From the NCBI GenBank assembly GCA_900470445.1, contig UCAU01000034.1, forward strand, positions 35,133 through 83,206: a stretch of DNA of 48,074 nt, in the 5' to 3' direction. This DNA comes from Hyphomicrobiales bacterium (lineage in GTDB: Bacteria; Pseudomonadota; Alphaproteobacteria; Rhizobiales; Devosiaceae). Numbering within the stretch: the stretch's first letter is position 1; the number at the start of each line of letters is the position of its first letter. Below are positions 1 through 7,604 of the stretch, piece by piece. Both the position numbers and the translations under genes were made by a program. Under the pieces are notes generated by a model. It did not search any database, was not told where the DNA came from, and saw only the letters and a program-made list of their open reading frames with translations.

Positions 1-750
1 CAGGGCGCCATATTTGGCGGCATTGGTGCCCAATTCATGAAAGGCCATGCCCAGGTTTTGCACCGCGCCCGGCTGCAGCATAATCAGCGGGCCCGACAGG
101 GTCACCTGCTCGGCATTGGCAAAGATACTCAGATGCTCCTGCGCCAGCTCGAACAGGCCGGCACCCGACCAGTTGGAATTGACCAGCAGGTCATGCGAGC
201 GGGAAAGGGCCATGATACGGGCCCGCACCTGCTCTTCGAAATCCTTGGCCGACAGCGCGCGATTGCTCGATTCCCGGATGATCGAGAGGATCACCGCGAA
301 CTGGTTCTTCATGCGGTGGTTGACCTCGCGCAGCAGCAATCGAATGCGCTGCTCGGACTCGCGCGTCTGGCTGATATCCCGCGCAATCTTGGACGCGCCG
401 ATAATGCTGCCGTCGGCGTCCTTGATCGGTGAAACGGTGATGGACACGTAGATGGTCGAGCCATCCTTGCGCAGGCGCGTCGTGTCATAGCTTTCCACGC
501 GTTCGCCATTGCGGATGCGCGAAATGATGTCGGTTTCCTCGCTGCGCAGATGCTGGGGAATGAGCATCAGGATGGAGCGGCCGACGGCTTCCTCGGGCGT
601 ATAGCCGAACATGCGTTGGGCCGCGATATTCCAGCTGGTGATGACGCTGTTCAGGTCCTTGCTGATGATGGCGTCGAAAGAGCTGTCGATAATCGCTGCC
701 AGGCGCGCGGCCGCAGCGAAATCTGGTCTGGTGTCCACGAAGGTACTCAC
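1..750 (-). CDS. PAS-HWE sensor histidine kinase (C-terminus cut by window edge)
   Basis: Cytoplasmic sensor kinase; no membrane segment or signal peptide is visible. Residues 10-130 form a PAS domain (FGYTPEEAVGRS, then RKDGSTIYVSITVSPI and a PAC-like end). Residues 138-200 are the dimerisation/phosphoacceptor region with REVNHRMKNQ (His145), the pattern of HWE/HisKA_2 kinases. The visible end carries FHELGTNAAKYGAL, the HWE N-box. The rest of the ATPase domain lies beyond base 1. The GTG at 750 is preceded in frame by a TGA six codons upstream, so the start must be here or just inside; no good Shine-Dalgarno is seen. HWE kinases often feed the PhyR-NepR-EcfG general stress response in alphaproteobacteria. 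The stress-type genes next door fit that, but the link is inference. Confidence 0.88.
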   Translation of the reverse strand, partial: MSTFVDTRPDFAAAARLAAIIDSSFDAIISKDLNSVITSWNIAAQRMFGYTPEEAVGRSILMLIPQHLRSEETDIISRIRNGERVESYDTTRLRKDGSTIYVSITVSPIKDADGSIIGASKIARDISQTRESEQRIRLLLREVNHRMKNQFAVILSIIRESSNRALSAKDFEEQVRARIMALSRSHDLLVNSNWSGAGLFELAQEHLSIFANAEQVTLSGPLIMLQPGAVQNLGMAFHELGTNAAKYGAL

Positions 751-870
751 TTGATGGAGGGTTGATCAGAGGTTTGACGCCAGTTGCATTCTTGCCCGTC
801 GGCCCTTGGGCTGGCAATGGGCCGGCGCGTTTTGCCAACCAACAAATATCGTGCATGACGGGGCCCGTGG

Positions 871-895
871 GGAACCTCAGCCAAGGCGGCTCGTT
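871..895 (+). promoter_or_regulatory. EcfG-type general stress promoter
   Basis: GGAAC at 871-875 and CGTT at 892-895, separated by exactly 16 bases. This matches the alphaproteobacterial EcfG (general stress ECF sigma) consensus. It ends 39 bases before the ATG of the DUF892 gene at 935. Confidence 0.72.
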
Positions 896-934
896 TTCCG
901 AGCAGCGTCCAACCTCATCACGGAGAATAGACAA

Positions 935-1426
935 ATGGCTGAGCAGAAAACCCTCGACGATCTGTTTCTCGATACGCTCAAGGACATCTATTACGCCGAA
1001 CGGCAGATCGTGAAGACACTGCCGAAAATGGCCAAGGCGGCGACAGCATCGGAACTGAAAGCCGGTTTCGAGCAGCATCTGAGTGAATCCGAAGGCCATG
1101 TCGAACGCCTCGAACAGGTATTCGAGCTATTGGGCAAGACGCCGCGCGGCAAGACCTGTGACGCCATCCTGGGCATTATCGAGGAAGGCAAGAGCATCAT
1201 GGAAGAATTCAAGGGCACGCCGGCACTCGATGCCGGGCTGGTCTCGGCGGCGCAGGCGGTGGAGCATTACGAAATTGCCCGCTATGGCACGCTCAAGAGC
1301 TGGGCGGAATTGCTTGGCCTGAAGCAGGCCGTGGCCCTGTTCGATGCCACCCTCAAGGAAGAAATCGCCACCGACAAGAAACTGAGCCAGGTGGCATTGG
1401 GCGCGGTCAACAAGCAGGCGGCCTAA
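935..1426 (+). CDS. DUF892 / YciF-like ferritin-fold stress protein
   Basis: 163-residue soluble protein of the YciE/YciF (DUF892) family, a four-helix ferritin-like fold that can bind a di-iron centre. Visible signs are the N-terminal LDDLFLDTLKDIYYAERQIV, the central AGFEQHLSESEGHVERLEQVF and the later VEHYEIARYGTLKSWA. These supply the Glu/His pairs (EXXH-like HLSESEGH and EHYE) typical of the fold. The ATG at 935 is chosen because GGAGAA lies at 922-927 and homologues start at this point; the frame stays open further upstream without a good site. The family is induced by osmotic and general stress, and the exact function is unsettled. The EcfG-type promoter at 871-895 supports stress control. 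Confidence 0.92.
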   Translation: MAEQKTLDDLFLDTLKDIYYAERQIVKTLPKMAKAATASELKAGFEQHLSESEGHVERLEQVFELLGKTPRGKTCDAILGIIEEGKSIMEEFKGTPALDAGLVSAAQAVEHYEIARYGTLKSWAELLGLKQAVALFDATLKEEIATDKKLSQVALGAVNKQAA

Positions 1427-1434
1427 AACCACAA

Positions 1435-1460
1435 TGGCGCGAACCCCGCGGTTCGCGCCA
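1435..1460. terminator. Bidirectional hairpin terminator between convergent genes
   Basis: Perfect 11-bp stem (TGGCGCGAACC / GGTTCGCGCCA) with a 4-base loop, between the convergent genes ending at 1426 and 1484. Read on the minus strand the stem is followed by a T-rich run (TTGTGGTTTT), so it best serves the minus gene. The plus side has no T tract. Confidence 0.7.
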
Positions 1461-1483
1461 TCTCACTGCCGGTATATCCCAAG

Positions 1484-1663
1484 TTAGTCGGGAAATCTGA
1501 ACAGCGCTGCAAGCAACCTGCCGCTGCGAATCCCGGCTTGCTGTGGACCAGCTTCTTTTTCGCGGCGTTCCATCCGCTCGGTCTTGTAAGCCCGGCCATC
1601 ATGGCCCCGCACGGTCATCGGCTCATAGGCCGGCGAGAGGGGCTTTTCTTGATCATTGGACAT
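1484..1663 (-). CDS. Small hypothetical protein (59 aa)
   Basis: A 59-residue hydrophilic protein beginning MSNDQEKPLSPAYEPMTVRG and ending RLLAALFRFPD. It is rich in Glu, Arg and Lys, with no membrane segment or cysteine. The start is well supported: ATG at 1663 with GGGAGG six bases upstream. A near-consensus EcfG promoter lies at 1687-1712, and neighbours on both sides are stress-type small proteins. No family recognised. Its reality rests on the strong ribosome site, alphaproteobacterial codon use, and the terminator hairpin after the stop. Confidence 0.7.
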   Translation of the reverse strand: MSNDQEKPLSPAYEPMTVRGHDGRAYKTERMERREKEAGPQQAGIRSGRLLAALFRFPD

Positions 1664-1686
1664 GTCAAACCTCCCAATGCCCCGAT

Positions 1687-1712
1687 AACGGAGCGATTGG
1701 AAGAAAGGTTGC
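1687..1712 (-). promoter_or_regulatory. Possible EcfG-type promoter (one mismatch)
   Basis: On the minus strand GCAAC, 17 bases, CGTT; consensus is GGAAC-N16/17-CGTT, so one mismatch. It sits 24 bases upstream of the ATG at 1663. Taken alone it would be weak; the value is that neighbouring genes carry similar sites. Confidence 0.4.
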
Positions 1713-1717
1713 GGCGT

Positions 1718-1954
1718 TCAGCCCCGCCGCTGGCGCCAATAATCGGCGATGCGCTCCCGCCACGAGCGGGTGCGCAATTGCCCGATCAGCAATTGCCGCA
1801 CGCTTTCATCATGACCGCGATCGCCGACCGGCAGCAGGATGGTTTTGCCATCGATATTGGCATGCAACACGCCGCGCTCGACGAAATAGGTCGCCCGCAG
1901 GCTGGCATGCCCATCCGAGACTTCCAGGTCCCGCACGATATTTTCGTTCCGCAT
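1718..1954 (-). CDS. Small hypothetical protein (78 aa)
   Basis: Begins MRNENIVRDLEVSDGHASLR and ends RTRSWRERIADYWRQRRG. Predicted soluble and basic at the C-terminus. The pattern of alternating residues (ATYFVERGVLHANIDGKTILL) suggests a small beta sheet followed by an Arg-rich helix. GGGAGG lies 6-7 bases before the ATG at 1954. No family recognised with confidence. It lies between two other small genes in the same direction, in a block with stress-type promoters, so a role in stress adaptation is plausible but unproven. A weak GGACC-N15-CGTT upstream is noted but not claimed as a promoter. Confidence 0.75.
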   Translation of the reverse strand: MRNENIVRDLEVSDGHASLRATYFVERGVLHANIDGKTILLPVGDRGHDESVRQLLIGQLRTRSWRERIADYWRQRRG

Positions 1955-2041
1955 GTTCTGGCCTCCCTAAGGGAGACTAACGCGGTTTTCCGAGGTCGGT
2001 CCAGTAGCGTTCAGGCGAGCAATCGGCGCGAGCCAGCCGGC

Positions 2042-2230
2042 CTAATGGGGCTTGGATTTGTGCTCGGGTTTACCCTTGCGCTTGGTCGAGGCCATTTTCT
2101 CCAGCTCGGACTCGCTCATCGACAGCATGGATTTGGATGCGCCCTTGAGTTCGCCCTTGGGCGTATCGCCGCGTTTGGCCGAGAGAGCCGCGCCGGCGGC
2201 TTTCTGTTGAGCAGCTGATTTGGCAGGCAT
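2042..2230 (-). CDS. DUF3008 family small basic protein
   Basis: 62 residues, very rich in Lys, Ala and Ser: MPAKSAAQQKAAGAAL at the N-terminus, GELKGASKSMLSMSESELEKMA in the middle (a short amphipathic helix), KRKGKPEHK near the end. This is the recognisable DUF3008 pattern, common in alphaproteobacteria and often stress-induced; molecular function unknown. ATG at 2230 with CGGAGA upstream. An EcfG-like promoter with one mismatch lies at 2263-2287, about 32 bases before the start. Confidence 0.88.
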   Translation of the reverse strand: MPAKSAAQQKAAGAALSAKRGDTPKGELKGASKSMLSMSESELEKMASTKRKGKPEHKSKPH

Positions 2231-2262
2231 GGTGAAATCTCCGAAAGAGGTTCAACCAGTGC

Positions 2263-2287
2263 AACGCATGGAGCCTGCGGCGGTTCG
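2263..2287 (-). promoter_or_regulatory. EcfG-like promoter of the DUF3008 gene
   Basis: Minus strand CGAAC, 16 bases, CGTT: one mismatch to GGAAC-N16-CGTT, at a suitable distance (about 32 bases) from the ATG at 2230. Confidence 0.5.
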
Positions 2288-2305
2288 ATCACGAAACGGG
2301 GGAGG

Positions 2306-2905
2306 TCAGGAGGCCGGTGTCAGGCTCGCCATGACCAATTTGATCGAGCGCTTGCGCACATTGGACTGGCCGGGGCTGGTGGTCACCGCATCGGGCAGGT
2401 CCAGCGTGATGTCGGCGCGGCCATTGGCGATGGCACTGGCGGGCAGGGGAAAGGTGAAACGGCCGGTTTTGCCGGGGATCACCGTGGCCCGGCCCAGTGG
2501 GGTGCCATTGGCTGAGACCATGACCGTCTGTTGACGCGGGCCGGGCAGGGTGACGCCGGTCATTTCCAGCGTCAGCGTCAGGCTTTGCGCGGGCACCGCA
2601 AAGGCCAGCTGGGCGCTTTCACCCAAAGCATGCATGCCGTCGCCCGCCGGGCCTTCCCAGCCACAGGGACGCAGCTCGCGCGTATCCGGACCGCCGGAGC
2701 GGAAGTCGATGCTGGTGCCCAGCGTATAGGCGGCCGTCACCGGCTGGGGCAGGCAGGTTGTGGTCTTCTCGATATAATAGGCCCGATAATCCGGCGGCAC
2801 ATTGGGGTGCAGCATCAACCAGACGACGGCCAGTTCCCCCAGAGCGAGCACGCCCGCCAGGGCATACAGCGGAATGGCCCAAGGGCGATCAGACCAGCGC
2901 AACAT
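2306..2905 (-). CDS. Membrane-anchored periplasmic hypothetical protein
   Basis: About 199 residues. One N-terminal membrane segment (AIPLYALAGVLALGELAVVWL, residues about 9-29) is followed by an extracytoplasmic domain of mostly beta character. That domain has two cysteines (TTCLPQ, RPCGWEG) that could form a disulfide, and ends in KRSIKLVMASLTPAS. The beginning overlaps the end of the PIG-V-like gene by 17 bases, so the two are translationally coupled. GGAGG lies only two bases before the ATG at 2905; a TTG immediately after gives better spacing and may be the true start. No family recognised. The coupling suggests it assists the upstream membrane glycosyltransferase, by inference. Confidence 0.75.
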   Translation of the reverse strand: MLRWSDRPWAIPLYALAGVLALGELAVVWLMLHPNVPPDYRAYYIEKTTTCLPQPVTAAYTLGTSIDFRSGGPDTRELRPCGWEGPAGDGMHALGESAQLAFAVPAQSLTLTLEMTGVTLPGPRQQTVMVSANGTPLGRATVIPGKTGRFTFPLPASAIANGRADITLDLPDAVTTSPGQSNVRKRSIKLVMASLTPAS

Positions 2906-4127
2906 TGCCTCCGAACCAGGCCAGGGTCGTGGTGTAGGCGCCCAGCAGGATGGCGGCAAGGCTCAGCCAGAACAGCCAGCGGCGGCGCGCCAGCAAGGTC
3001 ATCAGCGTGATGGTGAGCGGCGTCAATGCCGACATGAAGCGCAGCATGGAGGCAAGCCCGGCCGCCAGCGGGATGATGATGGCGAGGAGGCAAAACAGCG
3101 CCGCCGGCCATTGCCGCCGCCAGGCGAGGACACCCGTGAGAATGAGTCCGGCAAGCGCGACGGTGGCCAGAATTTGCGAGCTGGTCGGCGCCCAGCCTTC
3201 ATCCGGCCGATTGCCGAAACCCTGCCAGAGATAGGTCAGCGGATTGGCAATGGTGCGGGCCCAGGCACGCTGCACATGGCTGAAGGCGAGGGCGTCGCCT
3301 ACCCAGAAATGGAGGAACGCCATATAGGCAAACAGCCCGAGTGGGGCGATGAACAGGGCGAGCACCAATTGCGGATTGCCCAATAGTGCCGGGATGGCGC
3401 CGCGCCAGGTGCCGGTATTGCGGCGATAGTCGAGCAGGGCTTGCAGGCCGATGGCGAGCGAGGCGAACACGCCGACAATGCGGGTGGCGGAGAGAATTGC
3501 CGCCGCGACGCCGGCGCTGAGATAACGCGCGCGCGCCAATTGGGCGAAGACCAAAGTGGTCATCAGCACATAAAGAGGCTCGGTGAAAAAGCTGGTGAAA
3601 TAGAACGAGACCGGCCCGCTGAGCATGAAGGCGGCGTAAAGCGCATAGGCGGCGCGGTCGCGGTTCAGCAGCGGCCAAGCCGCCAGCACGGCGGCATAGG
3701 TCACAACCAGCGAAACCAGGCTGGCCGTAACGATGGTGGGGAAGGGCAGCAGCGCGCGCACGCCGCCGACCAGCATGGGGAAAGATGGGAAGAACGCCCA
3801 ATTGCCCGCATTGATGCGGCCGGGCACCGGAAAGCGGTCATAACCGGTTTCGGCCATCTTGACGTACCAGCTGCAATCCCAGCGGCACAGTTCATCGAAA
3901 TATTCGGTAAACTCGGCCGCAGGCATGGCGGTGCGGAAGGCGAGGAAGCGCAGCAGCAGTCCGCTCAGCAGAAAAACCAGCGGCAACAGCAGAATGTAGG
4001 AGAGCGCCGGGGAGCGGGGGATGTCGAAAACGCTTGTCGCCGGCAGCGTCAGGCCAGCCTCTACCGAGGTGGGCGTAGCCGTAGCTTCTCGATACATGTC
4101 GGTGCCGCGGTTCTCGAAAATCGCCAT
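2889..4127 (-). CDS. PIG-V-like membrane mannosyltransferase family protein
   Basis: 412-residue polytopic membrane protein with roughly ten hydrophobic segments. The extracytoplasmic loop after the first segment carries CRWDCSWYVKMAETGY (Asp84), the RWD-x-x-WY-x-x-A-x-x-GY pattern of PIG-V/GT-C type mannosyltransferases, where the Asp is the likely catalytic base. Such enzymes transfer a sugar from a polyprenyl-phosphate donor on the outer face of the membrane. I chose ATG 4127 (AGGGTGA upstream) over an upstream TTG. The gene is divergent from a GT2-GtrA fusion that could make its lipid-linked donor, and it overlaps the small membrane protein downstream. The acceptor is unknown. Confidence 0.82.
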   Translation of the reverse strand: MAIFENRGTDMYREATATPTSVEAGLTLPATSVFDIPRSPALSYILLLPLVFLLSGLLLRFLAFRTAMPAAEFTEYFDELCRWDCSWYVKMAETGYDRFPVPGRINAGNWAFFPSFPMLVGGVRALLPFPTIVTASLVSLVVTYAAVLAAWPLLNRDRAAYALYAAFMLSGPVSFYFTSFFTEPLYVLMTTLVFAQLARARYLSAGVAAAILSATRIVGVFASLAIGLQALLDYRRNTGTWRGAIPALLGNPQLVLALFIAPLGLFAYMAFLHFWVGDALAFSHVQRAWARTIANPLTYLWQGFGNRPDEGWAPTSSQILATVALAGLILTGVLAWRRQWPAALFCLLAIIIPLAAGLASMLRFMSALTPLTITLMTLLARRRWLFWLSLAAILLGAYTTTLAWFGGNVALV

Positions 4128-4296
4128 GGGCTCACCCTGAAACGCCAAGCAAGATTGGTTGACATAAATCCATGCGTGGGGACATCTGCGTCAATTGCAA
4201 GGCAGCCATCCGTTATTTGCGTGCAACCAATTGGCAATCTCGTGCTTTGTAGCGCTTCGCGGGTGGTGGTATAAAATTAAGCAACAGGTAACACCC

Positions 4297-5436
4297 ATGT
4301 CGGTCGGCCCCGCTATCGATACTCCTACCGTACAGACCACCACTTTCAGCCCTGCCCAATTGGCGGTTATTGTTCCCAGCTACAATGAGCGGGGCAATAT
4401 TGAGTTGCTCTATGAAAAGCTCGCCATAGCTTTGGGCGATACGGCCTGGGAAATGATTGTCGTCGACGACAATAGTCCCGATGGCACGGCCGACGTGGTC
4501 AATGAACTCTCGCGCGTCTATGCCAATGTGCGCTGCCTGCGCCGCTTCGGCCGGCGGGGTCTGGCCTCGGCCTGTATTGAAGGCATGGCCGTGACCTCCG
4601 CGCCCTATGTGGCTGTCATCGATGCCGATCTGCAGCATGACGAAGCCATCCTGCCCAAAATGCTGGAAGAGGCGCTGAACGGCGCGGATCTCGTCATCGG
4701 GTCGCGCTTTATCGGCGGCGGTTCGGCCGGGGATGGGTTGAGCAAGACGCGGCTCTCGGGCAGCCAATTGGCGACCAAGCTCGCCGTGATGATTGCCGGG
4801 CAGGATGTCAGCGATCCGATGAGCGGTTTCTTCCTGATGCGGCGCGACGCGGCGCTCAAGGCAGCGCCGAAGCTGGCCAGCGACGGCTTCAAGATTTTGA
4901 TCGATCTGATCGTCACCTCGGCCCGCATGGGCAGCCCGCTCAAAATTGCCGAAGTGCCTTATGTGTTCCGGCCGCGCCATGCGGGCGAGAGCAAGATGAA
5001 CCCGCTGATCGTCATCCAATATCTGGGGCTGTGGTTCTCCAAGCTGACCGGGGGCGTCTTGCCGCCGAGCTTCTTGCTGTTCGGCCTGGTCGGCGGCACG
5101 GGCGTCGTGGTGCATCTGGCGAGCCTGTGGCTCTTCACCTCGGCGATCGGGGCCAATTTCGTGGTGTCGCAGATTGCGGCCACGCTGATCGCCATGACCT
5201 GGAATTTCTTCCTCAACAACAACCTGACCTATGCGGATCGCAAGCTGCATGGGATGAAGTTGATCACCGGATTGATCGGGTTCTGTGGCATCTGCGCGCT
5301 GGGTGGCATTGCCAATATCTCGGTCGCCAATGCGATCTACCAGGCCAATCACCAGACGTTTATCGCTGGCCTCTCGGGCGCGATCATGAGCTCGGTATTC
5401 AACTATGCCGTGACGCGGGCCTTTACCTGGAAGTAG
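4297..5436 (+). CDS. Polyprenyl-phosphate glycosyltransferase (GT2) fused to GtrA domain
   Basis: 379 residues. Residues 21-235 are a GT2/DPM1-like catalytic domain: AVIVPSYNERGNIE, VVDDNSPDGT and a metal-binding DAD (109-111) in AVIDADLQHDE. Residues about 255-379 form a four-segment GtrA membrane domain ending AVTRAFTWK. The predicted reaction is transfer of a hexose from a nucleotide sugar to undecaprenyl phosphate, with GtrA helping flip or hold the product. ATG 4297 is chosen as the first ATG after CAGGTAA; upstream codons lack protein character. Divergent from the PIG-V-like gene, so donor maker and donor user share a control region (4128-4296). Confidence 0.9.
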   Translation: MSVGPAIDTPTVQTTTFSPAQLAVIVPSYNERGNIELLYEKLAIALGDTAWEMIVVDDNSPDGTADVVNELSRVYANVRCLRRFGRRGLASACIEGMAVTSAPYVAVIDADLQHDEAILPKMLEEALNGADLVIGSRFIGGGSAGDGLSKTRLSGSQLATKLAVMIAGQDVSDPMSGFFLMRRDAALKAAPKLASDGFKILIDLIVTSARMGSPLKIAEVPYVFRPRHAGESKMNPLIVIQYLGLWFSKLTGGVLPPSFLLFGLVGGTGVVVHLASLWLFTSAIGANFVVSQIAATLIAMTWNFFLNNNLTYADRKLHGMKLITGLIGFCGICALGGIANISVANAIYQANHQTFIAGLSGAIMSSVFNYAVTRAFTWK

Positions 5437-5467
5437 GTGGGCCGAGAGTTCGGAGTACCCCTCCTAG

Positions 5468-5488
5468 CCTCCCCCTGATAGGGGGAGG
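5468..5488. terminator. Hairpin between convergent GT2-GtrA and dxs
   Basis: Perfect 8-bp stem CCTCCCCC / GGGGGAGG with loop TGATA, between stop codons at 5436 and 5525. No T tract follows. The sequence resembles dispersed short palindromes of alphaproteobacterial genomes, so it may be a repeat unit as well as a terminator. Confidence 0.5.
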
Positions 5489-5524
5489 GATCGGCCGGTG
5501 GAGTGACCGCAGCAATAAGTTTGC

Positions 5525-7456
5525 TTAGCTGATCTGGCCCAAAGCCGCCGCCATGGCAGCCTCGTCATAACCCAGCGTCGTCAGCGCCGTAGCGACGATG
5601 CCAGCTCGATCGAGCCCTGCGGCTGCATACATATCAGCCTGCGTTGAATGCTCGTCAAAGCGATCGGGGATCATCAGCGGGCGGAAGCGCAGTTTGCCGT
5701 CGAGCAGACCATTGCTGGCGAGGAACGTCGCGACATGGCTGCCGAAGCCGCCAATGGCGCCTTCTTCGGTGGTGAGCAGCACGTCATGGGTGCTGGCAAG
5801 GCGGGCGATCAATTCCTCGTCGAGGGGTTTCAGGAACCGCGCATCGGCAATGGTGGGGTTTAGCCCCAAAGCGGCCAGCTTGTCGGCAGCCGCAAGGACT
5901 TCGCCCAGGCGCGTGCCGTAGCTCAGGATGGCGATGGTGGCGCCCTGGCGCACGATGCGGCCCTTGCCGATGGGCAGGACCTGGCCGCGCGCGGGCATAT
6001 CCACACCCAGTCCCTCGCCGCGCGGATAGCGGAAGGCGATCGGGCCATTGTCATAGGCGGCGGCGGTGGCCACCATATGGCGCAGTTCGGCTTCGTCGGC
6101 TGCGGCCATGTGGACGAGGCCCGGAATGGCCCCGAGATAGGCGCTGTCGTAATTGCCGGCATGGGTGGGGCCATCGGCACCGACAAAACCGGCGCGGTCG
6201 ATGGCAAAGCGCACCGGCAGATGCTGGATGGCGACATCGTGCACAACCTGGTCATAGGCGCGCTGCAGGAAGGTGGAATAGATGGCGCAGAACGGCTTCA
6301 TGCCTTCGCTGGCCAGACCCGCCGCGAAGGTTACCGCATGCTGCTCGGCAATGCCGACATCAAAGACGCGGGTCGGGTGAACCTCGCCGAATTTATCCAG
6401 CCCGGTGCCCGAGGGCATGGCGGCATTGATCGCTACGATGCGCGGATCGTCATTGGCTTCCTGGATCAGGCTTTCGGCAAAGACATTGGTGTAGGACGGC
6501 GCGTTGGAGACCGCCTTGGCCTGGGCGCCGGTGACCACGTTGAACTTGGACACGCCATGATATTTGTCGTCGGCGTCCTCGGCCGGGGCATAGCCCTTCC
6601 CCTTTTTGGTGACGATGTGGATCAGGATCGGGCCTTCGGCCGCCTCGCGCACATTGTCGAGGATGGGCAGCAGGTGATCGAGATTATGCCCGTCAATGGG
6701 GCCGACATAATAGAAGCCGAGTTCCTCGAACAGCGTGCCGCCGGTGAAGAAGGAGCGGGCGAATTCCTCGGTGCGCCGGGCCGGCTCGTGCAGGAAGGGC
6801 GGCAGCTTGCTGACGAAATTCTTGGCCGCTTCACGCGTGCCGCGATAGACGGGGCCCGAGACCAGCCGCGCCAGGTAAGCGCTGAGCGCGCCGGTGGGCG
6901 GGGCGATCGACATGTCATTGTCGTTGAGGATGACGATCAGCCGCGCATCCATGGCGCCGGCATTGTTCATCGCCTCATAGGCCATGCCGGCCGACATGGC
7001 GCCATCGCCGATGACGGCCACCACATTGCGCGGCACGCCCTGCAGTTCGCTGGCCACAGCCATGCCCAGGCCCGCCGAAATCGAGGTCGAGGAATGGCCG
7101 GCGCCAAACGGGTCATATTCGCTTTCGGCGCGACGGGTGAAACCGGACAGGCCATTTTTCTGGCGCAGCGTGCGGATGCGCTCGCGGCGGCCGGTCAGAA
7201 TCTTGTGTGGATAGGCCTGGTGGCCGACATCCCAGATGATGCGATCATGCGGGGTATCGAACACGGCATGCAGCGCCACGGTTAGCTCGATCACGCCCAA
7301 TGCCGAGCCCAGATGCCCGCCAGTCACCGAGACGGCGTCGATCACTTCGGCGCGCAATTCGTCGGCCACCTGGCGCAATTCGGTGCGCGGCAAGGCGCGC
7401 AGATCGGCGGGGGTGTGGACAGTGTCGAGCAATGGTGTCGAGGGGCGGTCGGCCAA
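5525..7456 (-). CDS. dxs: 1-deoxy-D-xylulose-5-phosphate synthase
   Basis: 643 residues. Makes DXP from pyruvate and glyceraldehyde 3-phosphate using thiamine diphosphate: the first step of the MEP isoprenoid pathway, also feeding thiamine and pyridoxal synthesis. Visible marks: GGHLGS (His48) and VGHQAYPHK (His79) near the cofactor, the ThDP motif [18 protein letters not shown], and [15 protein letters not shown] with the catalytic Glu in the pyrimidine domain. A C-terminal transketolase domain follows. I chose TTG 7456 (GAAGGA seven bases upstream), giving [10 protein letters not shown]; a TTG at 7483 is also possible. Size fits the family. The Exo VII small-subunit gene often found next to dxs in relatives is absent here. 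Confidence 0.97.
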   Translation of the reverse strand: MADRPSTPLLDTVHTPADLRALPRTELRQVADELRAEVIDAVSVTGGHLGSALGVIELTVALHAVFDTPHDRIIWDVGHQAYPHKILTGRRERIRTLRQKNGLSGFTRRAESEYDPFGAGHSSTSISAGLGMAVASELQGVPRNVVAVIGDGAMSAGMAYEAMNNAGAMDARLIVILNDNDMSIAPPTGALSAYLARLVSGPVYRGTREAAKNFVSKLPPFLHEPARRTEEFARSFFTGGTLFEELGFYYVGPIDGHNLDHLLPILDNVREAAEGPILIHIVTKKGKGYAPAEDADDKYHGVSKFNVVTGAQAKAVSNAPSYTNVFAESLIQEANDDPRIVAINAAMPSGTGLDKFGEVHPTRVFDVGIAEQHAVTFAAGLASEGMKPFCAIYSTFLQRAYDQVVHDVAIQHLPVRFAIDRAGFVGADGPTHAGNYDSAYLGAIPGLVHMAAADEAELRHMVATAAAYDNGPIAFRYPRGEGLGVDMPARGQVLPIGKGRIVRQGATIAILSYGTRLGEVLAAADKLAALGLNPTIADARFLKPLDEELIARLASTHDVLLTTEEGAIGGFGSHVATFLASNGLLDGKLRFRPLMIPDRFDEHSTQADMYAAAGLDRAGIVATALTTLGYDEAAMAAALGQIS

Positions 7457-7604
7457 GCGGCAATCCTTCGCCAGAAACGGCAATATATGAACTCTTTAGG
7501 CCCGCTGCAGAGGCTTTGCAACATGGCCCGCTCGCCACGCTTTATGCAGGCGCGGCGAGCGATAGGGTCATATCGTGCCCGAAATGAGGCTTTGGCCGGA
7601 GCTT

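Noticed and set aside
1979..2002. GGACC-N15-CGTT before the 78-residue gene
   Set aside because: One mismatch plus short spacing; too weak to list as a promoter.
6077..7285. Long plus-strand open frame across dxs
   Set aside because: Antisense shadow of dxs; its composition follows dxs codons and it has no homology-like motif.
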